Assembly: GCA_964459445.1 (NCBI GenBank)
Contig: CAYWMP010000007.1
Location: 1-64,000, forward strand
Length of the DNA: 64,000 nucleotides
Source: CAYWMP01 sp964459445
Lineage (GTDB): Bacteria; Desulfobacterota; DSM-4660; Desulfatiglandales; HGW-15
Direction of reading: 5' to 3'
Shown in pieces: positions 42,077 through 51,002 of the stretch. Below the pieces are notes generated by a model. It was not told where the DNA came from. It saw only the letters and a program-made list of their open reading frames with translations, and did not search any database. The stretch's first letter is position 1. Each line of letters opens with the position of its first letter. The position numbers were made by a program, and so were the translations under genes.

Positions 42077-42212
42077 GGTTGCTGCAATCGAGATTGCTGC
42101 AAAGATAACGGGGAAACATCAAAATAATCGAAATAGGGCGTCTTGCAAAGCGGTCCCGGGCTCAAGGTGTAGGGTCCAAGGCAAGAAAAATAGGGGGAGT
42201 GAGAAGAAGGAT

Positions 42213-42641
42213 TTAGGCTTCGAGAATTTCCTTGATTCGTTTGATCAGTACAGTCGGATCGATGGGCTTTTCAACAAAGGCATTGGGTTTCGAAAAGGCC
42301 GCCTCACCAGTTGTTTCTACTTTTTTCTTTCCCTTCAATGGTTGCTTGAACAGGAAGTTTTTGAAATCAACTCCAGTGACTTCCGATGCCCCCGAGACGA
42401 TTATTACCGGGATTTTGGCGAGTTCAGGATCCTTCTTCAATTCCTGAAACATCTTGATACCACTTTCACCAGGCATAATGAGATCAAGCGTGATGAGATC
42501 CGGCATTTCTTTTTTGGCCAACTCAAAACCCGTCTTGCCCTCATTGGCACTGACAAAGGTGTAACCGTTGTCCTCCACAATTAGGCTTATGTAATCCACG
42601 TTATCGGGATCATCATCCACGATCAGTATTTTACCCGGCAT
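42213..42641 (-). CDS. Stand-alone receiver-domain protein
   Basis: 142-aa CheY-like protein with no output domain. Acidic pocket ILIVDDDPDN, phosphoacceptor in DLITLDLIMPGESGIKMFQE near 49, switch Lys in NAFVEKPIDP near 119. It carries an insert of about 35 residues between IPVIIVSGAS and the Lys motif, like the receiver at 32612. ATG 42641 is chosen over one ten codons upstream because AAGGGAG precedes it. It lies downstream of the cNMP-binding-like gene and antiporter cluster 2. Confidence 0.9.
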   Translation of the reverse strand: MPGKILIVDDDPDNVDYISLIVEDNGYTFVSANEGKTGFELAKKEMPDLITLDLIMPGESGIKMFQELKKDPELAKIPVIIVSGASEVTGVDFKNFLFKQPLKGKKKVETTGEAAFSKPNAFVEKPIDPTVLIKRIKEILEA

Positions 42642-42730
42642 AGTCTTTTCTCCCTTAATGTAAAAAATCAAAAGTAGATTTAGAACACCAACTAATATAA
42701 GTCAAGACCTATCCCCGCTCCCTGATGCCA

Positions 42731-42833
42731 TCAAGGCATCATCTGCTGTGTTGCCTTCGATCGCTCCGATCTGCAGCGTATTTTATATACGCCTCAATCG
42801 TCACTCCTCGGCGCCTAACATCTGATACCTTGC
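42731..42833. repeat. Dispersed palindromic repeat, copy 2
   Basis: CAAGGCATCATCTGCTGTGT at the left, a hairpin core GCAGCGTAT-ATACGCC around 42773-42792, and GCGCCTAACATCTGATACCT at the right. Same block order as 14041-14137. The ends themselves form an inverted repeat. Confidence 0.6.
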
Positions 42834-42913
42834 TGAAATCATGGATGTTCTACAAGTATTTTTCATAACTATATCCTAAATCACATAATGGGCTTGGGCT
42901 GCATGAGTAATCT

Positions 42914-43396
42914 TCAAAGCCCCAGAAGTTTTTGGATATCCGGATGTTTTGACATGACCTTCAAAAACTGCCCTGTGCGCCGCTCCAAGCGATTTTTAAG
43001 GACCCTCATCGTGGCATCCATAACCCGATATCCCATGGTATGATCTTCATTGAGGATTTTCAGGAAATCTCGGCCAGGCAGGGATATCACCTCACAGGGC
43101 TCTGAACAGATAGCATAACTTGTGTAGGTAGATCCCGGAAGAAGGGCGGACCAGCCAAAGGAATAACCGGACTTGATAGATCCAAGGGAAATAATAATCA
43201 TCTCCGCCAGTTCCACTTGAAGAAGGATTTTGCCCCTTTTCAGCATAAGAAAGTCGTCCGCCGGATCACCTTCTTCGTAGATGACATCTCCCTCCTCGAA
43301 CTGATGCAGGGTAGTAATGGGAGGTATTAACTCAAGCATCTCATCCGTCAGCCTATCCAACAGATAAATTCCTTTCAGGTCATCTTTCGTAACCAT
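42914..43396 (-). CDS. Cyclic nucleotide-binding-like domain protein
   Basis: 160-aa protein with a single CRP-type beta-barrel (about 20-130) and no DNA-binding domain. Text such as FEEGDVIYEEGDPADDFLML near 33 and SGYSFGWSALLPGSTYTSYA near 96 shows the fold. In true binders the phosphate-binding cassette reads FGE...R; here Glu and Arg are not at those places (FGWSALLPGSTYTSYA), so nucleotide binding is doubtful. It follows antiporter cluster 2 and may be a regulatory partner. ATG 43396. Confidence 0.82.
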   Translation of the reverse strand: MVTKDDLKGIYLLDRLTDEMLELIPPITTLHQFEEGDVIYEEGDPADDFLMLKRGKILLQVELAEMIIISLGSIKSGYSFGWSALLPGSTYTSYAICSEPCEVISLPGRDFLKILNEDHTMGYRVMDATMRVLKNRLERRTGQFLKVMSKHPDIQKLLGL

Positions 43397-43547
43397 TAGA
43401 AATCCTCCATGAGATTTTTTCGTTTCGGCGCTTATTTGCTAATCCGTGAATCATTGATATGCACCCTACTAAACATCCTTATCCTTTTGTTCCTTTTTGT
43501 TCAGTCACTCCCATTTCTCGGAATCCTTTGCCATAATTGGCGTGCTA

Positions 43548-45050
43548 TCACAGCGACCCAACGACCGAGTGCAAAAGAAATAAAATGGGTTTCGGAAACA
43601 GTCCCAAGAGGAGAGCTATAGCCGCGAGAAAGAGTAGCGGAACGCTCATACTCAAGGGAGGATCCTTGATCTTGTCCCCTGATAGTCCGGGTTTTGGCGG
43701 TCCAAAAAAGATTCTAATCACAGCCAGGAATGTATAGATAAGCGTGAGAATCGTTGATATTATGGCTAAGACCACAACGATAAGTCCGATGGGGTCATGT
43801 TTTACACTGTTGAAAGCGCCCGCGAACAGAACCCACTTCCCGACGAAACCGCTTGTTGGGGGTAGGGCCGATAGTATCAGTGCCCCGGATATAAAGAGTA
43901 TGCCCGTTATTGGCATTTTTGACCAAAGTCCCCCCATATTCCGCATGTCCCTAATCCCTGTTGTGTAGACCAAAATGCCGGCAGTTGAGAAGAGGATTGC
44001 CTTCCCCAGAATATGACTCAAGAAATAAAACATCCCCCCTTCAATACCCCAAATGGTCATCGCACCAATTCCAAATACGGAGTATGAGATCTGGCTAATT
44101 GTTGAGCAGGCGCAGAACCTCTTCGCGTCGGTCTGTGCCAATGTGAGTAAGGACCCATAGACCATAGTGACAAAAGCAAACACCATAATCGGCATGCTAA
44201 ATACTCTGATGTCATCGGGAAGCGGCAAGACCAGAACCCTGACAGCAACGTAGGCCGCAATATTCGCATAAACAGCCAGCAATCCCGCTATGCAGGTGGG
44301 ATGCTCTGCGTGAACCCAAGGCATCCATACGTGAAAAGGTATGATTGCAAGCTTGGTCGCCAGGCCAATAAAAATCAGCAAAGCAACCCAAAAGCACATT
44401 GGGTTCCCTGCGAGATTAGTCAGCTCAGAAATCTCAAAACTTTCTATTTGTGTATAACCCAAAAGAATGCCGATTAAGAAAAAGGTGGCCCCGGCGACCC
44501 CCCAATAGAGACACATCAAGGCAACTTTATAACGGGTGATATAATCGGAATAACCGAATTGTGCCATAATGAAATAGAGGGGAATAATGGTGAGTAGCTC
44601 CAAAAAGAAGTACATGGATATGAGGTTTGTAGAAAAGGAAACCCCCATGAAACCTGTGGGAAAGAAGAGATAAAGAAAGAAGAATCTCGTGTAATAAATG
44701 CGCCATGTCCTGGTGTCTACTTCTCCATAGATGAGTTCAATCCGATGATCCACATAATGCATGGAATAGAATCCAAGGACAACGCATATCACATTGATTA
44801 TCAGGGCAACCGGGAGGCTCAGACCATCGGCTAAAAGATTGAGGGTAACGTCCGGTCCTAGGCGGTATTTTTCAAGGATGACCTCGCCACCGTAGACTTC
44901 AAGCCCGGCTATACATAGGAGAACCGTGCTGTACAGGAGACTGATGCAGGCTAACCAGCCTGCCTTCTCCCCTATTCTGTGTCTGGTCGCCAAAATGATA
45001 AGGGAAGCAATGATTGGCGTTAGCAGTATTTGAAGTAGAATATGGGGCAT
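43548..45050 (-). CDS. Antiporter-like membrane subunit (NuoM type), cluster 2
   Basis: Polytopic membrane protein (500 aa, about 14 helices). TM5 Glu in LISMYFFLELLTIIPLYFIM near 148, and TM7 Lys in GLATKLAIIPFHVWMPWVHA near 230 followed by EHPTCIAGLLAVYANIAAYV. It is the closest of the four large subunits to NuoM of complex I and has no counterpart in cluster 1. It is the last antiporter gene of the cluster, seven bases after the NuoL-like gene. Confidence 0.9.
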   Translation of the reverse strand: MPHILLQILLTPIIASLIILATRHRIGEKAGWLACISLLYSTVLLCIAGLEVYGGEVILEKYRLGPDVTLNLLADGLSLPVALIINVICVVLGFYSMHYVDHRIELIYGEVDTRTWRIYYTRFFFLYLFFPTGFMGVSFSTNLISMYFFLELLTIIPLYFIMAQFGYSDYITRYKVALMCLYWGVAGATFFLIGILLGYTQIESFEISELTNLAGNPMCFWVALLIFIGLATKLAIIPFHVWMPWVHAEHPTCIAGLLAVYANIAAYVAVRVLVLPLPDDIRVFSMPIMVFAFVTMVYGSLLTLAQTDAKRFCACSTISQISYSVFGIGAMTIWGIEGGMFYFLSHILGKAILFSTAGILVYTTGIRDMRNMGGLWSKMPITGILFISGALILSALPPTSGFVGKWVLFAGAFNSVKHDPIGLIVVVLAIISTILTLIYTFLAVIRIFFGPPKPGLSGDKIKDPPLSMSVPLLFLAAIALLLGLFPKPILFLLHSVVGSL

Positions 45051-45056
45051 AGTTAC

Positions 45057-46826
45057 CTAACCCAATGACAGAATAATAATAAGAAACACAACAAAAGATA
45101 GAACGATGTATGAAAGATTGACGGGCAAATAGGTTGTCTCGGTTCTGAGGTGCCTCACCCAATTATAGAATACCGTCGGGATAGAGGTGAGTCCCGAGTG
45201 AAATACTTTATCAACGCTTGCCTCGCACCGCACGGCCCCATTGGGGGAAGACTTTGAAACTCGGGCTATACTTAAAAGGTTCCTATCCATATAGTTCCCA
45301 AATGCCCTGAGCGGTTTTTCGCAAAAACTCATGAATATTCTGCCACCCATCCGGTATATCCAGTCTGAGTCCGTATTGACACACCTCATTTCGGCCGGAT
45401 AAATGCCGGAGAGCAAAAGAAGGGTGAAGGCAAGGGCGGAGAAAAAGAGGAGTTGTGTCTGGCCCAGGACGTGCGGGGCTGCAAATGGATTATATGCAAC
45501 ATCGGCATAGGGAAGCAGGCTATATAGGGGCCAGGGGTAGGAACCAATGAAAATGCATAGAAACGCTGCAATCCCCATGGCAAGAAGCATATTGAGTGGG
45601 GCCTCTTTAGGCCTCATACCCGCGTCGTGGGAGAAAAAGGCGAAGTAGGGAATCTTTATCCCGGCATGATGGAACACACCGGCCGATGCAAAAAGCAGGA
45701 TGAACCATATGATGCTCATATGGCCTGCGCCGGCGGCATCCATAACCATTGATTTGCTCACAAAACCACTGAAAAGCGGAAAAGCAGAGATGGAGGCAGC
45801 TCCCACCATACAAAAGATACAAGTAAGGGGCATGGTTCTGTACAATCCGCCCAGGGCGGTGCCGTTGATTTTCCCGGTCCTGTACATGACGGCGCCCATG
45901 GACATGAAAAGCAGGGCTTTGAATAGAATATCATTAAAGGCATGGGCGATCGCCCCGTTTATTGCCAGATGTGTGCCTATACCGATACCGCATACCATGA
46001 AACCAACCTGGTTGATCAGACTGTAGGAGAGCACCCGCCTGAGGTCATTTTCGATGACCGCATAGAATATGGGAAACCCGGTCATGAGGGCCCCAATCCA
46101 TATTAACGCCTCCGTGCCGGGGAAGGCCCTTGCGAGGGCATAGACAGCGCATTTTGTGGTAAAGGCGCTCATGAATATGGTCCCGGTGATCGTTGCTTCA
46201 GGATAGGCATCCGTCAGCCAAGGATGGAGAAGGGGCCACGCGCAGTTAAGGCCGAAACCGAAGAATATGAAATAGGAGGCGAGATTATCCAACCCGATAT
46301 AGCCGAACTCGATGGAGCCCGTGTTTTTCACATACAAGACGATACCGGCCAGGAGGCAGAGTCCCCCTGCTGAATGAACCAAAAGGTATCTAAACCCTGC
46401 CCCGAGTGAAGCGCTTGTCCTGCGGGCCCAAATGAGGAATATGGAAGCCACAGTGAGTAATTCCCAAAACACGAAGAAAGAAAAGAGATCTCCTGCAAAC
46501 ACGACCCCCAGGGCGCTCCCCGCATATACGAGGGCGGCGACATGCTGAAGGTCGTCCTTTACGTGAATGGCATAGAGGATGGCTATAAAGCTTATTAGAT
46601 GGAAGATGTAGCCAAAAAGGAGGCTGAGTCTGTCTATCTCGCCGAAGACCAGTTGATAATTGAGAAAATTGACGATCCAATGGGAACCCTCGGGAATACG
46701 GATGAGATTGATGAAACCCAGGACAGGCAAAAGCAGCATATAGGCGCTTTTCCATTTTCCCTTTAGCAAGGGAACCAACCAGGCCCCAATGATAAATATG
46801 GCTGCCGGCGGTACCGGATCAATCAT
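45057..46826 (-). CDS. Antiporter-like membrane subunit (NuoL/MrpA type), cluster 2
   Basis: Polytopic membrane protein (589 aa). TM5 Glu in LFSFFVFWELLTVASIFLIW near 120. The TM7 lysine position again holds Asn (GFGLNCAWPLLHPWLTDAYP near 197), and the TM8-type Lys is in AFTTKCAVYALARAFPG near 224. The C-terminal extension includes SDWIYRMGGRIFMSFCEKPL near 478 and a terminal helix. Close paralogue of 30781-32541. The start overlaps the small subunit by 8 bases. Confidence 0.9.
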   Translation of the reverse strand: MIDPVPPAAIFIIGAWLVPLLKGKWKSAYMLLLPVLGFINLIRIPEGSHWIVNFLNYQLVFGEIDRLSLLFGYIFHLISFIAILYAIHVKDDLQHVAALVYAGSALGVVFAGDLFSFFVFWELLTVASIFLIWARRTSASLGAGFRYLLVHSAGGLCLLAGIVLYVKNTGSIEFGYIGLDNLASYFIFFGFGLNCAWPLLHPWLTDAYPEATITGTIFMSAFTTKCAVYALARAFPGTEALIWIGALMTGFPIFYAVIENDLRRVLSYSLINQVGFMVCGIGIGTHLAINGAIAHAFNDILFKALLFMSMGAVMYRTGKINGTALGGLYRTMPLTCIFCMVGAASISAFPLFSGFVSKSMVMDAAGAGHMSIIWFILLFASAGVFHHAGIKIPYFAFFSHDAGMRPKEAPLNMLLAMGIAAFLCIFIGSYPWPLYSLLPYADVAYNPFAAPHVLGQTQLLFFSALAFTLLLLSGIYPAEMRCVNTDSDWIYRMGGRIFMSFCEKPLRAFGNYMDRNLLSIARVSKSSPNGAVRCEASVDKVFHSGLTSIPTVFYNWVRHLRTETTYLPVNLSYIVLSFVVFLIIILSLG

Positions 46827-47148
46827 AGTAATCCTCTGGTCGTTTCATTAGGGGTCGCAGGATGTACTTTGCAGCAAGAACAAGGGCGACACAGGCCACA
46901 AACCCGAACACGGCATAGAATTCGGGCCAATCCTCCCACGCAAAATGGGGATGTTTGTGGATCAGGAACTCGATAGCCAACAGGACAACAAGCGAAGAAA
47001 AGAACGTCCTCAGGAGAATTTTGACGTTCCGCGGATTGTCAAAAAGGTATTTTTTTGAAGGCGGCGATTTGGACTCTGAATCCCGGGCTTGGCCCGTGCT
47101 TTCCATTTCCCCGTTATCCGAATCGTTCTTTTGAATATGGTCGTTCAT
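46819..47148 (-). CDS. Small two-helix membrane protein, cluster 2
   Basis: 109 aa, family not recognised. A hydrophilic N-terminus of about 45 residues is followed by two helices (VKILLRTFFSSLVVLLAIEF near 44; AVFGFVACVALVLAAKYIL near 79), a His-containing loop (LIHKHPHFAWEDW) and the end RPLMKRPEDYYD. Same plan and tail as 30528-30791. Likely a structural subunit linking the NuoN-like and NuoL-like proteins. Confidence 0.82.
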   Translation of the reverse strand: MNDHIQKNDSDNGEMESTGQARDSESKSPPSKKYLFDNPRNVKILLRTFFSSLVVLLAIEFLIHKHPHFAWEDWPEFYAVFGFVACVALVLAAKYILRPLMKRPEDYYD

Positions 47149-47205
47149 TATTTTGTGTTTTCTCCTTAACCGGAAGGTTTAGGGTGGAGATCCGTTTCCG
47201 CATTT

Positions 47206-47346
47206 TTACAGGGTCCTAATTAGAATCACTCCCAAATATAATACGCCTATCGTGATGGTGATGTAGAAGACTTTCCTATATAAGGGATTGGGTTCGTGGG
47301 TAAGCTCCATTTCCCCTTCTATTTCATCGCTTCTCTTAGCGGGCAT
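47206..47346 (-). CDS. 46-aa single-helix membrane protein, cluster 2
   Basis: Very small protein: a charged N-terminal half (MPAKRSDEIEGEMELTHEPN) and one C-terminal membrane helix (VFYITITIGVLYLGVILI). ATG 47346 has a strong GGAGG nine bases upstream, which supports real translation. It lies between the NuoN-like gene and the 109-aa protein. No equivalent was found in cluster 1. It may be a small accessory subunit. Confidence 0.75.
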   Translation of the reverse strand: MPAKRSDEIEGEMELTHEPNPLYRKVFYITITIGVLYLGVILIRTL

Positions 47347-47386
47347 TGAGTATACCTCCAAAGCTTTCAATAGGGGCCAACTGTTA

Positions 47387-48883
47387 CTAAAAAAGATTTC
47401 CCACAGCCATTTTGGCCAGGTCGAATATATAAAAGGCATTTGGAAACAGAAAAAAGAAAACAGAAAATGCGGCTGTTATGGCCAAGGGGATGACCATAAA
47501 AAGGTACAAAGGCCGCTCCCTTTCTTTTACAACCACAGCTCCGGCATCTTCACCCGGGGGATTTCTAAAGAAGGCATTCCTTACGATCGGGAAGAAATAC
47601 ACGGCATCAAGCAAAGAACTCAACAATATAACGCCTAAGAAAACCAACTGACCCGCTTGCAGAGTGCCAAGGCAAAGAAACCATTTACTAATAAAGCCGG
47701 AAACCGGTGGACCGCCGCACATACCGAGGGCGCCTATGGTAAATGCCGTCATTGTTATGGGCATCGCTTTTCCTATTCCATTCATCTGACTTATTTGTTT
47801 CTTGCCGGTTGCAACCATGATTGCCCCGGCACAAAGGAATAAAGTGATTTTCATGAATCCATGGAAGGGAATATGAAGCATGGCGCCCGTCACACCGTAG
47901 GGACTCAAGAGTGCGACGCCGAAGAGGATGTAGGATAATTGGCTTATCGTGGAATAGGCCAATCTCCTTTTGAGGTTGTCTTCCCCAATAGCGAAAAAAG
48001 AACCTACAATCATTGTAAAGGAGGCCACAGAGACTAGTATGATCCCGAGCCCAAGCTCGCCCATCAGGTCCGTCCCGAATACATAGCTCACTATCCTGAC
48101 AAATCCGAAAACGCCGGCCTTTACTACGGCCACTGCGTGGAGGAGTGCGCTTACCGGCGTTGGTGCAACCATGGCGCTGGGGAGCCAAGAGTGAAAAGGC
48201 ATCCATGCGGCTTTCATTGAGCCGAGAGCAAAAAGGATGAACAGGACGATTAAGGTGAAGCTGGAAGCAGAAGCTGATGACAATATGCCCCCATCAACAA
48301 AATCAGTGGTCCCTGTGAGGCTGTAGGTTAAAACGACTGCTGCGAAAAGACACCACCCCGAGGTAAGCAAATAGGTCAGATATTTTCGACTTCCAAAGAA
48401 TGCCTCTTCATCCTCGTGATGGGCAACCAACCAGTAAGTGGACAGTGTCAGTGCCTCATAAAAAAGATAGAATGTAATGAGGTTCTCGGACATGGCTATG
48501 CTCACCGCGGAAAATATCGCAAGGGCGAACATGAAGTAATATCGCGTCTGGGCGTGTTCTTCCAATGCACGCATATAGCCTATGGAGTAGAGGGAGACGA
48601 GAATCCACAAAAAGGAAGAGGTTATGGCGAAAAGAAGACCAAAGGCATCGACTTTGTAGCTGAAGACAATGCCCGAGTATATGGTGATGAGATGAAGTCT
48701 GATGACATTCCCATCCAGAATAATCGGCGCCATGGAGAGGATGATGGAGAACTGCAAGACCCCGGCGATTAGTGTGCAGCCCTCCCTTATGTTTGGTTGC
48801 TTCCTGAAGAAGAGAATGAGAAAGGCACAAATGGCGGGACATGAAATGGCTAATAGCGGTCTTATGGATTCGACAACTGTCAT
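47387..48883 (-). CDS. Antiporter-like membrane subunit (NuoN/MrpD type), cluster 2
   Basis: Polytopic membrane protein (498 aa). TM5 Glu in NLITFYLFYEALTLSTYWLV near 137, TM7 Lys in ALGSMKAAWMPFHSWLPSAM near 229 and TM8 Lys in AVAVVKAGVFGFVRI near 257. Close paralogue of 29046-30518 along the whole length. The start ATG overlaps the end of the preceding mrpD-like gene by 4 bases. Confidence 0.91.
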   Translation of the reverse strand: MTVVESIRPLLAISCPAICAFLILFFRKQPNIREGCTLIAGVLQFSIILSMAPIILDGNVIRLHLITIYSGIVFSYKVDAFGLLFAITSSFLWILVSLYSIGYMRALEEHAQTRYYFMFALAIFSAVSIAMSENLITFYLFYEALTLSTYWLVAHHEDEEAFFGSRKYLTYLLTSGWCLFAAVVLTYSLTGTTDFVDGGILSSASASSFTLIVLFILFALGSMKAAWMPFHSWLPSAMVAPTPVSALLHAVAVVKAGVFGFVRIVSYVFGTDLMGELGLGIILVSVASFTMIVGSFFAIGEDNLKRRLAYSTISQLSYILFGVALLSPYGVTGAMLHIPFHGFMKITLFLCAGAIMVATGKKQISQMNGIGKAMPITMTAFTIGALGMCGGPPVSGFISKWFLCLGTLQAGQLVFLGVILLSSLLDAVYFFPIVRNAFFRNPPGEDAGAVVVKERERPLYLFMVIPLAITAAFSVFFFLFPNAFYIFDLAKMAVGNLF

Positions 48884-50388
48884 GGTTTGATTCCCAGACC
48901 AAATCCCGAATTAACCCCTTCCAGAATAGGGGAGAACATCCCCGAGATCCATGCGACTCCGACAACGAAACAGAGAATCCCTAAGATTAATCCAGGGATA
49001 AGCATCGTCTTGGGGGTTTCGTCCACGGTGGGTTTGATTTCTTTGCCCTCTTCAACCCTTATGTACATGATCTCTATCACACGCCAGAAATAGACGATCA
49101 TGAGGAGCGTACTGAAAAATATCACACCTACAAACACATATTTTCCGGCATCCAGGGCGGCAAGTATGAGATGCCATTTCGTGATGAATCCAACACTGGG
49201 CGGCATGCCAATCATGGAAAGGGATGCCAGGATAAATGCAAAGCAGGTGTAAGGCATCCTTCTGCCTAATCCGACAAAATCCTTTATATCCCACAATCCT
49301 GCTTTGTATATGAAAGCGCATGCTGCCATAAACATGCACCCCTTCATCAATGCATGATTGAGGATATGCATCAGAGCGGGAGTTATTCCAACTGCAGTTG
49401 AAGTAGAGAGGCCGACGCCCAGCATAATGTATCCGACATTGCTTATACTTGAATAGGCCAGCATCCTTTTCAGGTTTGACTGTGCTATCGCATAGATAGA
49501 GCCAACGACCATTGCGATCACGGCGATCCAGCAAATAATATCAAATAGGGGCAGGAAGCCTGCCACGAATTTGATGGTGAAGACCGAATAGATAATCCTT
49601 ATCAAGGCATAAATGGAGGTTTTCGCCATAGCCGTAGAGATGATAACGCTTACTGCGGATGGGGCATAGGTATAGGCATCGGGCTGCCAGGCATGGAGAG
49701 GGAAAAGGGCAATCTTGATGCCAAAGCCTATGAAAATAAACACAAAGGCCGCCTGTACCGCCCTGTTCATATAGAGCGGAGGCAGCAGGATCCGCAGATC
49801 TTCCATATTCAAAGACCCGGTGACGATATAGAGATATCCAAGACCAATAAGATAAAAGCAGGCGCCGACAGTCCCCATCAGGACATATCGAAAACTCGCA
49901 ACCGTCGCTCTGCCTGCCGTACCGGCTATCAGGGCATATCCCGTAATGGACGCAATCTCTAATAATACATAGAGGTTGAACATGTCCCCGGTCAACACTA
50001 TGCCCAGAAGCCCGGTCACGAGCAGGAGCAGGAGCGTATAGAAGGCGACAATTTTGGTGGGCAACTCCTTTTCAACCGTTTTTTTGGCGTAAATGGCCGC
50101 AAAAAGGCTCATGGAGGACACGACGATCGCAACAAAGATTCCGAAGTGATCTATGACGTACTCTATTCCCCAGGGTGGCGCCCAGCTGCCCAGGAAGTAG
50201 TGAATCGTTCCTTGTTTGAGAACGGTGTTTAGGGTAAACAGCGCCGAGAATAGGCTCAAGGAGAGGGCGATGATGGCCAAAGGATAACAGAACTTTTTCT
50301 CCCACAGCCCCACACCGAGCGTCAGAAACGCGAAAAGTAGAGGGATGGTCACAATAAGAATGGGGCTCTGCGAGATAATCATCTCCAT
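48880..50388 (-). CDS. mrpD: Mrp-type antiporter subunit D, cluster 2
   Basis: Polytopic membrane protein (502 aa). TM5 Glu in FNLYVLLEIASITGYALIAG near 136, TM7 Lys in GFGIKIALFPLHAWQPDAYT near 220 and TM8 Lys in AMAKTSIYALIRIIYSVF near 250. Matches cluster 1 MrpD, but the usual WLP has become WQP. A 194-base gap with a GGAGGAC-type hairpin (near 50550-50580) precedes it. Confidence 0.92.
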   Translation of the reverse strand: MEMIISQSPILIVTIPLLFAFLTLGVGLWEKKFCYPLAIIALSLSLFSALFTLNTVLKQGTIHYFLGSWAPPWGIEYVIDHFGIFVAIVVSSMSLFAAIYAKKTVEKELPTKIVAFYTLLLLLVTGLLGIVLTGDMFNLYVLLEIASITGYALIAGTAGRATVASFRYVLMGTVGACFYLIGLGYLYIVTGSLNMEDLRILLPPLYMNRAVQAAFVFIFIGFGIKIALFPLHAWQPDAYTYAPSAVSVIISTAMAKTSIYALIRIIYSVFTIKFVAGFLPLFDIICWIAVIAMVVGSIYAIAQSNLKRMLAYSSISNVGYIMLGVGLSTSTAVGITPALMHILNHALMKGCMFMAACAFIYKAGLWDIKDFVGLGRRMPYTCFAFILASLSMIGMPPSVGFITKWHLILAALDAGKYVFVGVIFFSTLLMIVYFWRVIEIMYIRVEEGKEIKPTVDETPKTMLIPGLILGILCFVVGVAWISGMFSPILEGVNSGFGLGIKP

Positions 50389-50549
50389 GCTAATGACCTT
50401 TGAGTAATGTCCGCGCTAATATGTCGATTCATTTCATTGTAGGAAACCCGGTCCTCCTCCGATAAATTGGGATCTTCGAAGGGCCGTGCCGGAGATCCCC
50501 CTATGTGAGAATAAGCAACAGCGGCTAAGCCGCAGAAAAATCATTGTCC

Positions 50550-50580
50550 ATCCTCCGTAGCAGTGCTACTGCGGAGGACG
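50550..50580. repeat. CTCCG hairpin between mrpC and mrpD of cluster 2
   Basis: TCCTCCGTAGCA and TGCTACTGCGGAGGA form an almost perfect stem (one mismatch) with a tight loop. Located in the only sizeable gap within cluster 2 and possibly affecting expression of the downstream large subunits. Confidence 0.6.
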
Positions 50581-50582
50581 GG

Positions 50583-50993
50583 CTACGGCAGGGTTCTTTG
50601 CTCCTCATTTAGTTTTGCGATTAGTTCGTCTTCTTCCAGGGTGTTGTACTGTATAAAGATTTTAAGGACCAACGCCAGGGCCACCCCAAAGGTGGAAACG
50701 GCCACGACAATGGCCGTAAGCATGAGAACATGGGGCAATGGATTGATGTAGTCTGCTGCATGGATTACGTGAGGGATATTGCTATGCGCATGTTCGAGAA
50801 TAGGGATGGTCGCACCCCTTTTGGCGCCCGTGGATACATAGAAAAGAATAATGGCCGTTTGAAATATATTCATGCCCACGACCTTTTTCACCAGGTTGCT
50901 TTTGGCGATCATGGCATAAAGGCCGATCATCATGAGTGTGATGTAGATCCAGTAGTTGTATTTAGAGACGACTATTTCGAGAATATCTGTCAT
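50583..50993 (-). CDS. mrpC: Mrp-type antiporter subunit C (NuoK-like), cluster 2
   Basis: 136-aa protein with three helices: YITLMMIGLYAMIAKSNLVK near 17, GMNIFQTAIILFYVSTGAKR near 40 and NPLPHVLMLTAIVVAVSTFG near 82. Close match to the cluster 1 copy. It begins 9 bases after the MbhE-MrpB stop. Confidence 0.92.
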   Translation of the reverse strand: MTDILEIVVSKYNYWIYITLMMIGLYAMIAKSNLVKKVVGMNIFQTAIILFYVSTGAKRGATIPILEHAHSNIPHVIHAADYINPLPHVLMLTAIVVAVSTFGVALALVLKIFIQYNTLEEDELIAKLNEEQRTLP

Positions 50994-51002
50994 AAGGAAA
51001 TC

